64,000 nucleotides of DNA, from assembly GCA_031383405.1 (NCBI GenBank), contig JANMZO010000266.1:1-64000 (forward strand), read 5' to 3'. The position numbers and the translations under genes are program-made. Source of the DNA: JANMZO01 sp031383405. GTDB lineage: Bacteria; Actinomycetota; Acidimicrobiia; Acidimicrobiales; JANYDT01. Below, piece after piece: positions 1 to 7,902 of this stretch (position 1 is the first letter of the stretch; each line of letters begins with the position of its first letter). The notes under the pieces are model-generated. The model ran no database searches. It was not told where the DNA came from and worked only from the letters and a program-made list of their open reading frames with translations.

Positions 1-9
1 GCGCCGTGT

Positions 10-309
10 GTGGGCCCGGCTACTGTGTTTGTAAGCGCGCTTCGTATTGAGTTCCACATTCCCGCGGCCCATTCGCTGAAGGAGAAGCGGGCGGTTCTGC
101 GGCCGATCATCGACGGTCTCAGAAATCGAAACCGGGTGTCCGTGGCTGAGATTGACCACCAGGACCTCTGGCAGCGGGCCACGGTTGGCATCGCTGTGAT
201 CGGGGCTGACGTCAGCACGGTGACCGATGTTCTGGCGAAATGCGAACGGTTCATAGAAAGCTTCCCCGAAATCGAGATTCTCGAGATTGAACAATTGTGG
301 CTCGATTGA
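10..309 (+). CDS. DUF503 (YlxP-like) protein, possibly cut at its 5' end
   Basis: Short 99-residue protein of the DUF503/YlxP family. The family is recognised from the SLKEKR motif near residue 22 and the SVAEIDHQDLWQRA block near residue 43, which are its hallmark conserved segments. Family members sit beside infB and rbfA and are presumed to act in ribosome maturation, but no reaction is established. The frame is open to the window edge, so the GTG at 10 is only the first start visible and the true start could lie a few codons upstream. The length agrees with full-length homologues. rbfA follows after 122 bp on the same strand, the usual actinobacterial arrangement. Confidence 0.85.
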   Translation: MGPATVFVSALRIEFHIPAAHSLKEKRAVLRPIIDGLRNRNRVSVAEIDHQDLWQRATVGIAVIGADVSTVTDVLAKCERFIESFPEIEILEIEQLWLD

Positions 310-431
310 GGTACCCACCGCTGTGGGCACGGATTCGACGCCGAAGGGCATCAGCGCTGCCAACAGGGTCGGATGACTCAATTGGCTCCCGGCCATCGCA
401 TTTCCGGCTGAGGGCGTGAAAGACTGAACAG

Positions 432-878
432 ATGTCACAACGCCGTTCATCCCACGCGGGAAGCAACCGGAGCTTTCCACGAACGGCCCGGATCAACGAG
501 GCGTTGCGCGAAGTCATCGCCGAGGAACTCGAAGTAATCGGCGACGAGCGGTTGGATCTCCTCACGGTAACGGGAATCACCACGGACCCCGACCTCCGTC
601 AGGCGAACGTCTGGTATTCAACGCTGGCCGGGCACGGTGACATGAACCAGGTGAAGGCTGCTCTGGCCGATCACCGGGTTCGGTTGCAAGCTGCTGTAGG
701 ACGTCAGGTCCGGATGAAGCGCACACCGTTGCTGCAGTTCACGCCGGATCCAGCAATAGAGCAGGGCCAGCGTATTGAAGACATACTCCGCTCGATGCCT
801 CGACCGAACGCCGAAGCTGAAACGGCAACAGACGCACCAGACGCTGGGCCTCCCTCCAACCCCACCGATGTCTCGTGA
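432..878 (+). CDS. rbfA: 30S ribosome-binding factor A
   Basis: RbfA is a small KH-type cold-shock ribosome maturation factor that binds the 30S subunit near helix 1 of 16S rRNA. The 148-residue product shows the family pattern: an N-terminal basic segment, RINEALREVIAEELE near residue 22, LLTVTGITTDPDLRQANVWYS near residue 43, and the closing RTPLLQFTPDPAIEQGQRIEDIL block. A disordered, Ala/Pro-rich tail of about 30 residues follows, as in many actinobacterial RbfA proteins. Its stop codon overlaps the GTG start of the next gene by 4 bp, indicating translational coupling within an rbfA-nrnA-truB operon. Confidence 0.93.
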   Translation: MSQRRSSHAGSNRSFPRTARINEALREVIAEELEVIGDERLDLLTVTGITTDPDLRQANVWYSTLAGHGDMNQVKAALADHRVRLQAAVGRQVRMKRTPLLQFTPDPAIEQGQRIEDILRSMPRPNAEAETATDAPDAGPPSNPTDVS

Positions 879-1870
879 CGGCCGGTCGACCAGGTCTGTC
901 GGAGGAATTCAGTCGGGCGGCGAGCGCGATCGGTAGCGTCGATCGGCTTGCGTTGGCCTGCCACGTGACCCCCGACGGCGACGCTCTCGGCTCGATGCTC
1001 GGCCTGTACCACCTCGCCCACGCGGCTGGCCTGCCTACTGTTGTGTCGTGGCCGGAGCCACACGCAACGGCGCATCGCTACCGGCATCTGCCTGGGCGCA
1101 CGGTGGCCGTCCCCGCGGCCGAGTTCCCATTGGAACCCTTATGCATGCTGACCTTTGATTGCGGGTCGATTGGGCGACTCAAAGAGCTGGCGCATCCGGC
1201 GGCCTTTGCGCACGATTATGGGAATCTGATTGCGATCGACCATCACGCGACGAATGACTACTTTGGCTCGATCAACCTCATTGATGTGAACGCGGCGGCA
1301 ACGGCGGTCGTGGTGCGGGAACTCGCTCGCCAATTGGGTTGGGCGCTGACGCGCGAAGCGGCATGGTGCCTCTATGTCGGGTTGGTTGCTGACACCGGCC
1401 GCTTTCAGTATGCGTCAACGAACTCCTCGGTGTTTGCGCTTGCGGAGGAACTCGCGTCGTTTGATCTGCCGGTTTCGCAGATCAGCCGGGCGCTGTCGGA
1501 GGAAAATCGGTTTGCCTACCTAAAGTTGGCGGGGAGGGCGTTCGGGCGGGCCGAACTTGACCCGACACGAAGCTTCGTCTCAACATATGTGACGCAAGAC
1601 GATCTGCGGCGTTACGGGGTGTCGTACGAGGAAACTGAAGGTCTGATCGACTGGGTCAGAACGACGGCGGAGGCCGAGGTTGCCTGTGTCTGCAAGGAGG
1701 CCCCCGATGGCGTGCGCGTGTCGTTGCGCAGTCTGTCGAAGGTTGATGTTGGTGCGATCGCAGTTTCCTTTGGTGGGGGAGGGCATCGTCTGGCCGCCGG
1801 GTTCACGACCGAAGCGAGCGTGTCCGATGTGGTCGAGAAGGTCCGCAGTCTGCTACCGGTTGTCGAATAG
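875..1870 (+). CDS. nrnA: DHH/DHHA1 phosphoesterase, NrnA-like oligoribonuclease / pAp phosphatase
   Basis: The 331-residue protein has the bipartite DHH-DHHA1 architecture of NrnA (nanoRNase and 3'-phosphoadenosine-5'-phosphate phosphatase). Visible metal-binding motifs are HVTPDGDALGS near residue 30, a TFDCGS motif near 88, the signature DHH near 123 and VADTGRF near 171. The C-terminal DHHA1 substrate-binding glycine motif GGGGHRLAAG lies near residue 300. The family degrades 2-5 nt RNAs left by other exoribonucleases and recycles pAp from sulfur metabolism. The GTG start overlaps the rbfA stop. The rbfA-nrnA-truB order is conserved in Gram-positive bacteria and supports the call. Confidence 0.9.
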   Translation: MTAGRPGLSEEFSRAASAIGSVDRLALACHVTPDGDALGSMLGLYHLAHAAGLPTVVSWPEPHATAHRYRHLPGRTVAVPAAEFPLEPLCMLTFDCGSIGRLKELAHPAAFAHDYGNLIAIDHHATNDYFGSINLIDVNAAATAVVVRELARQLGWALTREAAWCLYVGLVADTGRFQYASTNSSVFALAEELASFDLPVSQISRALSEENRFAYLKLAGRAFGRAELDPTRSFVSTYVTQDDLRRYGVSYEETEGLIDWVRTTAEAEVACVCKEAPDGVRVSLRSLSKVDVGAIAVSFGGGGHRLAAGFTTEASVSDVVEKVRSLLPVVE

Positions 1871-1880
1871 GGCTTCCAAC

Positions 1881-2801
1881 TTGGGACGTAAGACGAAGGA
1901 TTCAGGGGTCGATGGTTTGCTCGTCGTCGACAAGCCCGCCGGCTGGACGAGTCACGATGTGGTGGCGAAGTGCCGGTGGGCGTTCAAGCAGAAGCGTGCA
2001 GGTCACTCGGGCACGCTCGACCCCGATGCCACGGGCCTGCTGCTGATTGGCTTCGGGCGCGTAACCAAGCTGCTGCCGTATCTCACGGCCCTGCCCAAGA
2101 CGTACACCTGCGAGATCGTGCTGGGTCGCGAAACGTCGACGCTCGACGACTCCGGTGAAACTACGTGCACCTATGACATGTCGACCGTGACGCTGGCCGA
2201 CGTGGAACGGGCTGCCGCGAACTTCACCGGCGACATCATGCAGGTGCCGCCTATGGTGTCGGCCCTGCAAATCGACGGTGTCCGGCTCCATGAACTGGCC
2301 CGGCGAGGTATCGAAGTCGAACGCAAGCCCCGACCGGTGACGATATATGCACTTAGCATTTCGAGGGAGATTGAGCCCGGCGTCTTTGCGATGATGGTCA
2401 CCTGCTCGTCAGGAACCTACGTCCGTACTATCGCAGCTGACATCGGCACCGCACTGGGCGGCGGAGCGCACCTTCGCAACCTTCGTCGGACCTCCATCGG
2501 TTCCTTCACGGCGGACGGGGCTGTCTCCATCGACGGATCACTCGGAACCCAAACCCTGTGTACGGCCCACCACACGATGCACGATTACCCGTCGGCGGTC
2601 GTACCCGACGAACTGGTGCCGCTCATCCGAAATGGCCGGGTGCTGCCGTTCACGGCGGTGGAACCTTCAGCGCTTCGGCGCCAGCCCGGGACTCCCGAAG
2701 TCTGGTCTGTGGTCACCGAAGCCGGCGAGCTTCTTGCGATCTATGAGCGTTTCGGGTCGACCGACGCCAAGCCAGCGGTGATCTTGCCTACGCGTGACTG
2801 A
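1881..2801 (+). CDS. truB: tRNA pseudouridine-55 synthase
   Basis: TruB isomerises U55 to pseudouridine in the T-loop of tRNAs. The catalytic motif GTLDPDATG is present with the nucleophilic Asp at residue 47 counted from the TTG start. The N-terminal GLLVVDKPAGWTSHDVV and the later SSGTYVRTIAADIG block are also diagnostic. The open frame extends back into nrnA, but homology begins only after the TTG at 1881, 10 bp beyond the nrnA stop, so I place the start there (306 residues). The ribosome-binding site in front is weak. A C-terminal extension resembling the actinobacterial TruB C-terminal domain is present. Confidence 0.92.
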   Translation: MGRKTKDSGVDGLLVVDKPAGWTSHDVVAKCRWAFKQKRAGHSGTLDPDATGLLLIGFGRVTKLLPYLTALPKTYTCEIVLGRETSTLDDSGETTCTYDMSTVTLADVERAAANFTGDIMQVPPMVSALQIDGVRLHELARRGIEVERKPRPVTIYALSISREIEPGVFAMMVTCSSGTYVRTIAADIGTALGGGAHLRNLRRTSIGSFTADGAVSIDGSLGTQTLCTAHHTMHDYPSAVVPDELVPLIRNGRVLPFTAVEPSALRRQPGTPEVWSVVTEAGELLAIYERFGSTDAKPAVILPTRD

Positions 2802-2826
2802 ACGGCCGGTGCCGGAAGTTCACGCT

Positions 2827-2854
2827 CTGACGGGAACGGTCTGACGGGAACGGT
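2827..2854 (+). repeat. Two tandem copies of a 14-bp unit
   Basis: The unit CTGACGGGAACGGT occurs twice back to back in the 107-bp gap between truB and ribF. A small hairpin (CGGTC-ACTG-GACCG, about 2869-2882) follows shortly downstream. No FMN riboswitch is recognisable in this short gap. Confidence 0.7.
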
Positions 2855-2908
2855 CTCACCGCCCGTTCGGTCACTGGACCGTTGTCAGAGTCAGTAGCGT
2901 AGGGAACC

Positions 2909-3880
2909 GTGCAGATTTTTCGTGACCTCGACCAGGTACCCCCGATACCGGGTGGTTCGGTTATCACGATTGGTGCATACGACGGTGTGCATCTCGGTCA
3001 TCGCGCCGTCATCGGTGAAGTTCGACGGCGCGCGGCGGCCGTCAGTGCCACGTCGGTTGTCGTCACCTTCGACCGGCACCCGGCCCAGGTTGTCCGACCG
3101 GATTCGGCGCCGAAACTGCTCACCGATCTCGAACAGCGTTTGGAGTTGCTGGAGTCAACCGGGGTCGACGCGACCCTGGTGGTGCCTTTCGATGCCGAAC
3201 GGGCAACCGAGTCAGCAGAAGAGTTTGTGCAGGAGGTCCTGGTCGACTGCCTCGGTGCGCGGGCTGTCGTGGTTGGGGAGGACTTCCATTTTGGTAAAGC
3301 GCGTCGCGGAAACGTTGCCCTGTTACGCGAACTTGGCGGGTCCGGGGGATTTACCGTTTCCGGTATCGATCTGGTTGGTGCCGATGGTCTCCCGACCGAT
3401 GGGTTGAAGGTCTCGAGCACGCAGATTCGTCAGCTGCTGGGGGAGGGTGACGTGGTCGCAGCGGCGTTCTTACTCGGTCGTCAGCATGAGGTGCGGGGGC
3501 CGGTGGTGCACGGCGACGCCCGGGGCCGCACCCTGGGGTTCCCGACCGCCAACGTGGCGGTTCCGCCGGAGATCTGCCTTCCGGCCGACGGCATTTACGC
3601 CGGATGGCTTGAACGGCCAGACGGCTCGGTGCTCCCGAGCGCGATCAACCTCGGTCGTCGTCCGACGTTCTATGCGGCTCAGCCCTATTCGCTCTTGGAG
3701 GCTTTTGTCATCGACTGGTCGGGAAACCTCTACGACGAAGACGTGAAGGTGCGCTTCGTGAAGCGGCTGCGCCCGGAGCTGAAGTTCGACAGTATCGACG
3801 CCCTGGTTGCGCAGATGAACAACGATGTCGATGAGGCGAGGGCGTTACTCGGAAGTCATGAGAGTTCACGACGTCTGTGA
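2909..3880 (+). CDS. ribF: Bifunctional riboflavin kinase / FAD synthetase
   Basis: RibF phosphorylates riboflavin to FMN and adenylylates FMN to FAD. The N-terminal nucleotidyltransferase domain shows GAYDGVHLGHRAVI near residue 22 (the HIGH-like adenylyltransferase motif) and SSTQIRQLL near residue 170. The C-terminal riboflavin kinase domain shows GRTLGFPTANV near residue 207, with ADGIYAGWL and the INLGRRPTF block. The total length of 323 residues is normal. The start is the GTG at 2909. Location directly after truB matches the common truB-ribF pairing, although the 107-bp gap suggests possible separate expression. Confidence 0.95.
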   Translation: MQIFRDLDQVPPIPGGSVITIGAYDGVHLGHRAVIGEVRRRAAAVSATSVVVTFDRHPAQVVRPDSAPKLLTDLEQRLELLESTGVDATLVVPFDAERATESAEEFVQEVLVDCLGARAVVVGEDFHFGKARRGNVALLRELGGSGGFTVSGIDLVGADGLPTDGLKVSSTQIRQLLGEGDVVAAAFLLGRQHEVRGPVVHGDARGRTLGFPTANVAVPPEICLPADGIYAGWLERPDGSVLPSAINLGRRPTFYAAQPYSLLEAFVIDWSGNLYDEDVKVRFVKRLRPELKFDSIDALVAQMNNDVDEARALLGSHESSRRL

Positions 3881-4018
3881 CCGAAATGTTCGTGCTTTGT
3901 AGTGTACTTCATGCCTTTTCTTGTTTTCCCGCGTTTTTCTTGATACTGTGATTGATGTCAGTGCATTTCAGTGTATTTGACGCAATCCACTATCAACTGA
4001 ATGTATAAGGAGAATGAA
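3881..4018 (+). promoter_or_regulatory. AT-rich leader and probable promoter of the WXG100-like gene
   Basis: This 138-bp stretch is clearly more AT-rich than its surroundings. It contains TTGTTT at 3921 and GATACT at 3942, which resemble a sigma-70 pair with a short 15-bp spacer. Related short segments GTGTACTTC, GTGCATTTC and GTGTATTTG recur through it. A good ribosome-binding site, AAGGAG at about 4007, precedes the ATG at 4019. The promoter assignment is tentative. Confidence 0.35.
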
Positions 4019-4303
4019 ATGAATGCGAGAGTACTTTCGACGGATTCGGCGAAGCAATCGATCACACGTATGCAGCAGATCATCACCAACGGGCTGGCCG
4101 AGCAGATCAAGGCGCTCGACACCGAAGGCAAGAATCTGTCGGAGCCAGAAATCTGGGACGGCACGTTGGCCGGTCAGTTCCGGGGTGAGGTGTGGCCGGC
4201 AACGCACAGGGCGCTGCTCGATGCGCAGGCAGCGCTTGAGGAGCTTCGGAACAAAATCGGCGTGATCAACCTCAACATCATGACGGCGGGCGGCAACGCG
4301 TAA
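4019..4303 (+). CDS. WXG100-like small helical protein (orphan)
   Basis: The 94-residue product is predicted all-helical with a central WDG tripeptide in the position of the WXG turn of WXG100 (ESAT-6-like) proteins. It ends with NLNIMTAGGNA, a tail I recognise from actinobacterial small WXG100-family proteins sometimes misnamed pyrophosphorylase. Family members are type VII secretion substrates or dimeric partners. No EccC, EccD or other secretion component is nearby, so export by this route is unproven. The start is the ATG at 4019, 6 bp after an AAGGAG-type ribosome-binding site, rather than the ATG at 4001 that lacks one. Confidence 0.65.
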   Translation: MNARVLSTDSAKQSITRMQQIITNGLAEQIKALDTEGKNLSEPEIWDGTLAGQFRGEVWPATHRALLDAQAALEELRNKIGVINLNIMTAGGNA

Positions 4304-4320
4304 CCGGGTGACGCAGCCGG

Positions 4321-4353
4321 GGCAGCGGCATAACGGTCACCTGTGCCGCTGCC
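4321..4353. terminator. Bidirectional hairpin between convergent genes
   Basis: A perfect 10-bp stem, GGCAGCGGCA (4321-4330) with TGCCGCTGCC (4344-4353), closes a 13-nt loop. It lies between the WXG100-like gene and the leftward permease gene, where transcription from both sides must end. There is no clear T-tract. Confidence 0.65.
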
Positions 4354-4368
4354 GAGCCGTCGGACGCT

Positions 4369-5211
4369 TCAGCCTTTGACGGCTCCACTCGTGAGTCCGG
4401 CCACGAACCAGCGTTGGAGCAGTACGTACGCGACGACCATGGGCGCACTGGCAATAACAACACCCGCAAAGAGGGCAGGGTAGTCAGTCAGGTACTCGCC
4501 CCGCAGTTGAGCCAATGTACGCGGAAGGGTCCACTTCGACTCGTCGGTCACCATCAGCAGCGGGTAATACAGATCGTTCCAATGCATTACGAAGAGGAAG
4601 ATGGCGACTGCGGCAACCGACGGCATCGACAGCGGTATGGCGATTGAGCGGTACAACCTCCACGGGCTTGCTCCGTCGACGACGCCGGCTTCAAAGAGCT
4701 CCTTCGGCAGAGTCTTCATAAACCCGGTGAGAATGAACACCGAGACCGGCAGCGTGACGGCGATGTTGATCAAAACGAGGCCGTGCAGGGAGTTGTTGAG
4801 ATGAAGCTGCTTGAAGAGCGCGTACTGCTGGATGCCGTTGACCTGTGCCGGTACGGCCATACCCAGGGTGAAGAAGCCGAAAATGAGGTTGGAACGCCAG
4901 CCGCCCAACCGCGTTACGGCAAAGGCTGTGAACGACGCAAAGAGCAGTGTGAGAGTCACGGAAAACCCAACGACGACCATGGAGTTCCGCAGCGACCGAA
5001 AAATATGTTCGCTTATGACCTCTCGGTAGCCCTTGACGTTTGCGCCGGAGCCCGGGAGGCCGAGCGGGTTGCGGAAGATCTGCGACTGCGACTTGAACGA
5101 GCCGAACACGACGATCGTGATCGGGATGATGACGATCAGCGCGTATACAGCGAGCATCGCTCTCGGCCCGAGGCGGTTCAGGAACTTGGGTTTGTTATGG
5201 TTCTGGCTCAT
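4369..5211 (-). CDS. Carbohydrate ABC transporter permease, MalG/UgpE type
   Basis: A 280-residue inner-membrane permease with about six transmembrane segments and the conserved EAA loop (EAGVVDGASPWRLYRSIAIPLS) that docks on the ATPase. It resembles the second permease of CUT1-type sugar importers. The frame extends upstream, but the protein starts at the ATG ending at 5211 (MSQNHNKPK...), which overlaps the stop of the preceding permease gene by 4 bp and so couples their translation. The operon encodes no ATPase. A UgpC-like ATPase far downstream at 60.9-62.1 kb is a plausible partner. Confidence 0.9.
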   Translation of the reverse strand: MSQNHNKPKFLNRLGPRAMLAVYALIVIIPITIVVFGSFKSQSQIFRNPLGLPGSGANVKGYREVISEHIFRSLRNSMVVVGFSVTLTLLFASFTAFAVTRLGGWRSNLIFGFFTLGMAVPAQVNGIQQYALFKQLHLNNSLHGLVLINIAVTLPVSVFILTGFMKTLPKELFEAGVVDGASPWRLYRSIAIPLSMPSVAAVAIFLFVMHWNDLYYPLLMVTDESKWTLPRTLAQLRGEYLTDYPALFAGVVIASAPMVVAYVLLQRWFVAGLTSGAVKG

Positions 5212-6125
5212 GCTGCGGTCGCGCTCACATCGGATTTGGTCAGTCGGAGAATTCGGCGCTGAGCGAAGGTGATCGCCGCGATCAGCGCCATGAAGAGCAC
5301 AGACTCCGTGGCTGCCTCGCCGTACTGCTGGGCTTCGAAGGCGGTACGGTAGATGTGGTAGCCCAGTACCCGGGTGGAGTTCAACGGGCCGCCCTCGGTG
5401 ATGATGTAGACGAGGTCGAAGACCCGGAACGACTGGAGGGTGGTGTAAGCGACGACGATGCCCGTGGCGGGTCCGAGTAGCGGCCACGTCACCGATCTGA
5501 ATTTTTGCCACCGTGAAGCACCGTCGATCTCAGCGGCTTCGAGGTAGTCCTTGGGAATCTGCTGCAGGCCGGCGACGAATACCACCATCATCTGACCGGC
5601 ATGAAACCAGACCTGTACGACGGCGAGAAAGAAAATCGCTGTTTGCGGACTGCCCAGTAGGGCCGGTCGGTACGCGATCCCGAGCTTGTCGAGGACGGTG
5701 GTGATGAGGCCGGAACTCGGGTCGTAGACGAACTGCCAGATGAAGGCGACCGCACTCGACGCGAGGATCGTCGGGAAGAACAACAACGCGCGCATCGCGA
5801 TGGTGCTGCGGTTGTTGCGAAGAAGAAAGAGTGAATACACCAGCGCGATCGCGGTTTGGGCGAGCACCACGATGATCATGAACTTCAAGCTCACCCAGAC
5901 GCTGTTATGGAACGTCGTGTCGTGAAACAGCTTCGTCTTGTAGTTCTCGATCCCGACATAGCCCGGCGACGTACCCGGGCCCTCCCAATTGAAGAACGAG
6001 TAGTACAGCGCCTGAACGGTCGGAAAGGCGAAGAACAGTCCGTAGAGAACAAGCGCCGGGAGGGCAAAAAAATAGAGCGGTCGCCGCGGTGACAAATGGC
6101 GGGATCTGGTGGTCGTGGCGGTCAT
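5208..6125 (-). CDS. Carbohydrate ABC transporter permease, MalF/UgpA type
   Basis: A 305-residue permease of the CUT1 family with six predicted transmembrane helices and the EAA-loop sequence EAAEIDGASRWQKFRSVTWPLL in the last cytoplasmic loop. The segment WEGPGTSPGYVGIENYKTKL in the first periplasmic region is typical of MalF-like sugar permeases. The start codon lies 181 bp after the binding-protein gene, a gap holding a hairpin and iterated short repeats. The stop overlaps the start of the companion permease by 4 bp. The transported substrate cannot be deduced from the sequence. Confidence 0.9.
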   Translation of the reverse strand: MTATTTRSRHLSPRRPLYFFALPALVLYGLFFAFPTVQALYYSFFNWEGPGTSPGYVGIENYKTKLFHDTTFHNSVWVSLKFMIIVVLAQTAIALVYSLFLLRNNRSTIAMRALLFFPTILASSAVAFIWQFVYDPSSGLITTVLDKLGIAYRPALLGSPQTAIFFLAVVQVWFHAGQMMVVFVAGLQQIPKDYLEAAEIDGASRWQKFRSVTWPLLGPATGIVVAYTTLQSFRVFDLVYIITEGGPLNSTRVLGYHIYRTAFEAQQYGEAATESVLFMALIAAITFAQRRILRLTKSDVSATAA

Positions 6126-6156
6126 GCGAACCCTGTCGTGAGTGCAACCGTGAGAT

Positions 6157-6241
6157 GGAACTGCGATGTTGGAACTGCAATGCCGAACCGCTGGAACTGC
6201 TTGAACTGCAATGCCGAACGTGCCGACGTGCGATGCCGAAC
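6157..6241. repeat. Iterated short repeats between binding-protein and permease genes
   Basis: Two short words alternate here: GGAACTGC (6157, 6171, 6193 and a TGAACTGC variant at 6202) and RATGCCGAAC (6179, 6210, 6232). The block looks like the product of slippage or local duplication in the untranslated segment of the operon. Confidence 0.6.
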
Positions 6242-6259
6242 GTGCCGTTGGAAATGGAA

Positions 6260-6289
6260 CGAGGGGCGCTCCGGATGGAACGCCCCTCG
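6260..6289 (-). terminator. Intra-operon hairpin after the binding-protein gene
   Basis: A 9-bp perfect stem, CGAGGGGCG (6260-6268) with CGCCCCTCG (6281-6289), encloses a 12-nt loop 17 bp past the stop of the sugar-binding-protein gene. Hairpins at this position in ABC operons usually lower permease expression relative to the binding protein, by partial termination or by protecting the upstream message from 3' decay. Confidence 0.65.
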
Positions 6290-6306
6290 CTCCAACAGGG
6301 TGGCCG

Positions 6307-7740
6307 TTACTTGCCGAGCTTCTGGTCGATGATCGCCTGGGCGTCGGTAGCCGCCTTCTTCGGATCCTTGCCTCCGGCGACGGCGAGGAACGCGTCTTCC
6401 ACGGCGTTGCGGATGTCGAGGTTCAGGAACTGGAACCGGGGGGCAAGGAGCACCCTCTTGGTTGCCCATGAACCCGTGTCGAGGAGTTCCTTCTTGGTGT
6501 ACTTCACGCCATTGACCGTCGAATGCTGCGAGGTGCCGTTGGCGTACTTTCCGGCGTTCTCGGGCTGGCTCAGCCAGTCAACGAACTTGATGGCGGCCGC
6601 CTGCTTCTTCGGGTCCTTCTGGCGGGCGTTGACTCCGACGATGAACGTCCCGTTGTAGATGCCTTCCCATTTCGGCTTCTGGCCGATCGGGGTGGTGATA
6701 GGAGCGTAGAGGTCGAAGTTGAGCTTCGGATTGAGCTTGAGGGCCGCTCCCATCGAGAACGTACCGGTTGCCAGCATGAGCGCCTTACCGTTGGCGAAGT
6801 CGGTAAGTGCACCGTTGTCGGTGACGGCGAGTGGGTTGTCGCCGAAGCAGTCTTCGGAGATCTCCTTGAATGCCTGCAGGCTCTTTGTCATCCAGAAACT
6901 GGTGACTTTCTCTTGACCGGTGTCGATCAGCTCGAACGCGTTGTCGGTCGGCATGATGTTCATCACGAGGCCGTTCATCGTCAACTGGGCGGCGTTTCCG
7001 CGGGCGCCGCCCGGCCAGGCGATCGGGGTGATGCCTTTGCTCTTGACGGTGAGGCAGAAACGCTGAAGGTCATTGACCGACTGCGGAAGCGTAAGGCCGA
7101 GTTGCTTCAGAAGGTCGACGTTGACGAGCGGCATGTTGAACACGAGCTGGTAGGGCAGCCCGAGCTGCTTACCGTCGAACGATCCGGGAGGGATGAGGTC
7201 TTTGTTGTAGTTCTTCACGAACGGCTGGTTGCTCAGATCGAGCCACACGCTGCCGCCATTGGCCTTGGCCATGTTGAAGAACTGGGCGCCGCGGAAGGCG
7301 GTGAACACATCTGCGGGCTTGCCGTCGAGAATGTCCTGCAGGGCCTGTGACTGGTAGTCGCTGGAGGCCTTGATGGACTGCTCGACCTCGATGCCGGTCT
7401 TTGCGGTGAAGTCCTTGATGATGTCGGCGATCACGTCTTTGTCCTCGGCGCGCCAGTGGAAGAAGGTGATCTTGGTGCCCTTGAGATCATCGGCGGCGCC
7501 CCCGGTGTTGGATGCACCCGCTGCGGCCACCGGGGCGATGGTGGCGGCGGTGACTTCAACCTCGCGGTAGACGTACTTGCCGCCTTCCTTCTTGCAGATC
7601 AACGTGCCGACCGTTTTGTTCACCTGCTTCTTGGCGCACGCACCACCTGCTTTTGCCGTCGTAGCAGCGAACGCGACCGGTGCCGACAGTCCGGCGGTCA
7701 TTACGCAAGCGGTTGCGGCCGCGAGCCAATGTCTCTTCAT
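6307..7740 (-). CDS. Extracellular solute-binding protein, family 1 (sugar ABC transporter)
   Basis: A 477-residue secreted binding protein. It has a Sec signal peptide (MKRHWL followed by a hydrophobic core, likely cleaved after AFA at about residue 25) and no lipobox. Residues 30-60 form a small lysine-rich module with Cys35 and Cys49 and a GKYVY ending. The family 1 fold then starts near residue 85 (KITFFHWRAEDKDVIADII). The motif NAGKYANGTSQHS and the late hinge region fit CUT1 sugar-binding proteins. It starts at ATG 7740 behind an AGGGGGAAG ribosome-binding site. It is followed by two permeases and preceded by a Gfo/Idh/MocA gene on the same strand, so the ligand is probably a sugar or polyol. 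Confidence 0.88.
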   Translation of the reverse strand: MKRHWLAAATACVMTAGLSAPVAFAATTAKAGGACAKKQVNKTVGTLICKKEGGKYVYREVEVTAATIAPVAAAGASNTGGAADDLKGTKITFFHWRAEDKDVIADIIKDFTAKTGIEVEQSIKASSDYQSQALQDILDGKPADVFTAFRGAQFFNMAKANGGSVWLDLSNQPFVKNYNKDLIPPGSFDGKQLGLPYQLVFNMPLVNVDLLKQLGLTLPQSVNDLQRFCLTVKSKGITPIAWPGGARGNAAQLTMNGLVMNIMPTDNAFELIDTGQEKVTSFWMTKSLQAFKEISEDCFGDNPLAVTDNGALTDFANGKALMLATGTFSMGAALKLNPKLNFDLYAPITTPIGQKPKWEGIYNGTFIVGVNARQKDPKKQAAAIKFVDWLSQPENAGKYANGTSQHSTVNGVKYTKKELLDTGSWATKRVLLAPRFQFLNLDIRNAVEDAFLAVAGGKDPKKAATDAQAIIDQKLGK

Positions 7741-7902
7741 GTTCTTCCCCCTGGGTGATACGCCGGATGGCGCGAATCGAACTGCGTGGCTACGACGGGC
7801 GATGACTAGTTCAGTACCGCGTTGCTGCGAAGTGAGGCGTTATCTTTTCACATCGGGAGGATGCGTGCATCCACGACCGGCGTCATGGCTTTGCCTGCGC
7901 AC

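Noticed and set aside
2802..2908. FMN riboswitch before ribF
   Set aside because: The gap is too short and shows none of the conserved RFN elements; only a 14-bp tandem repeat and a small hairpin are seen.
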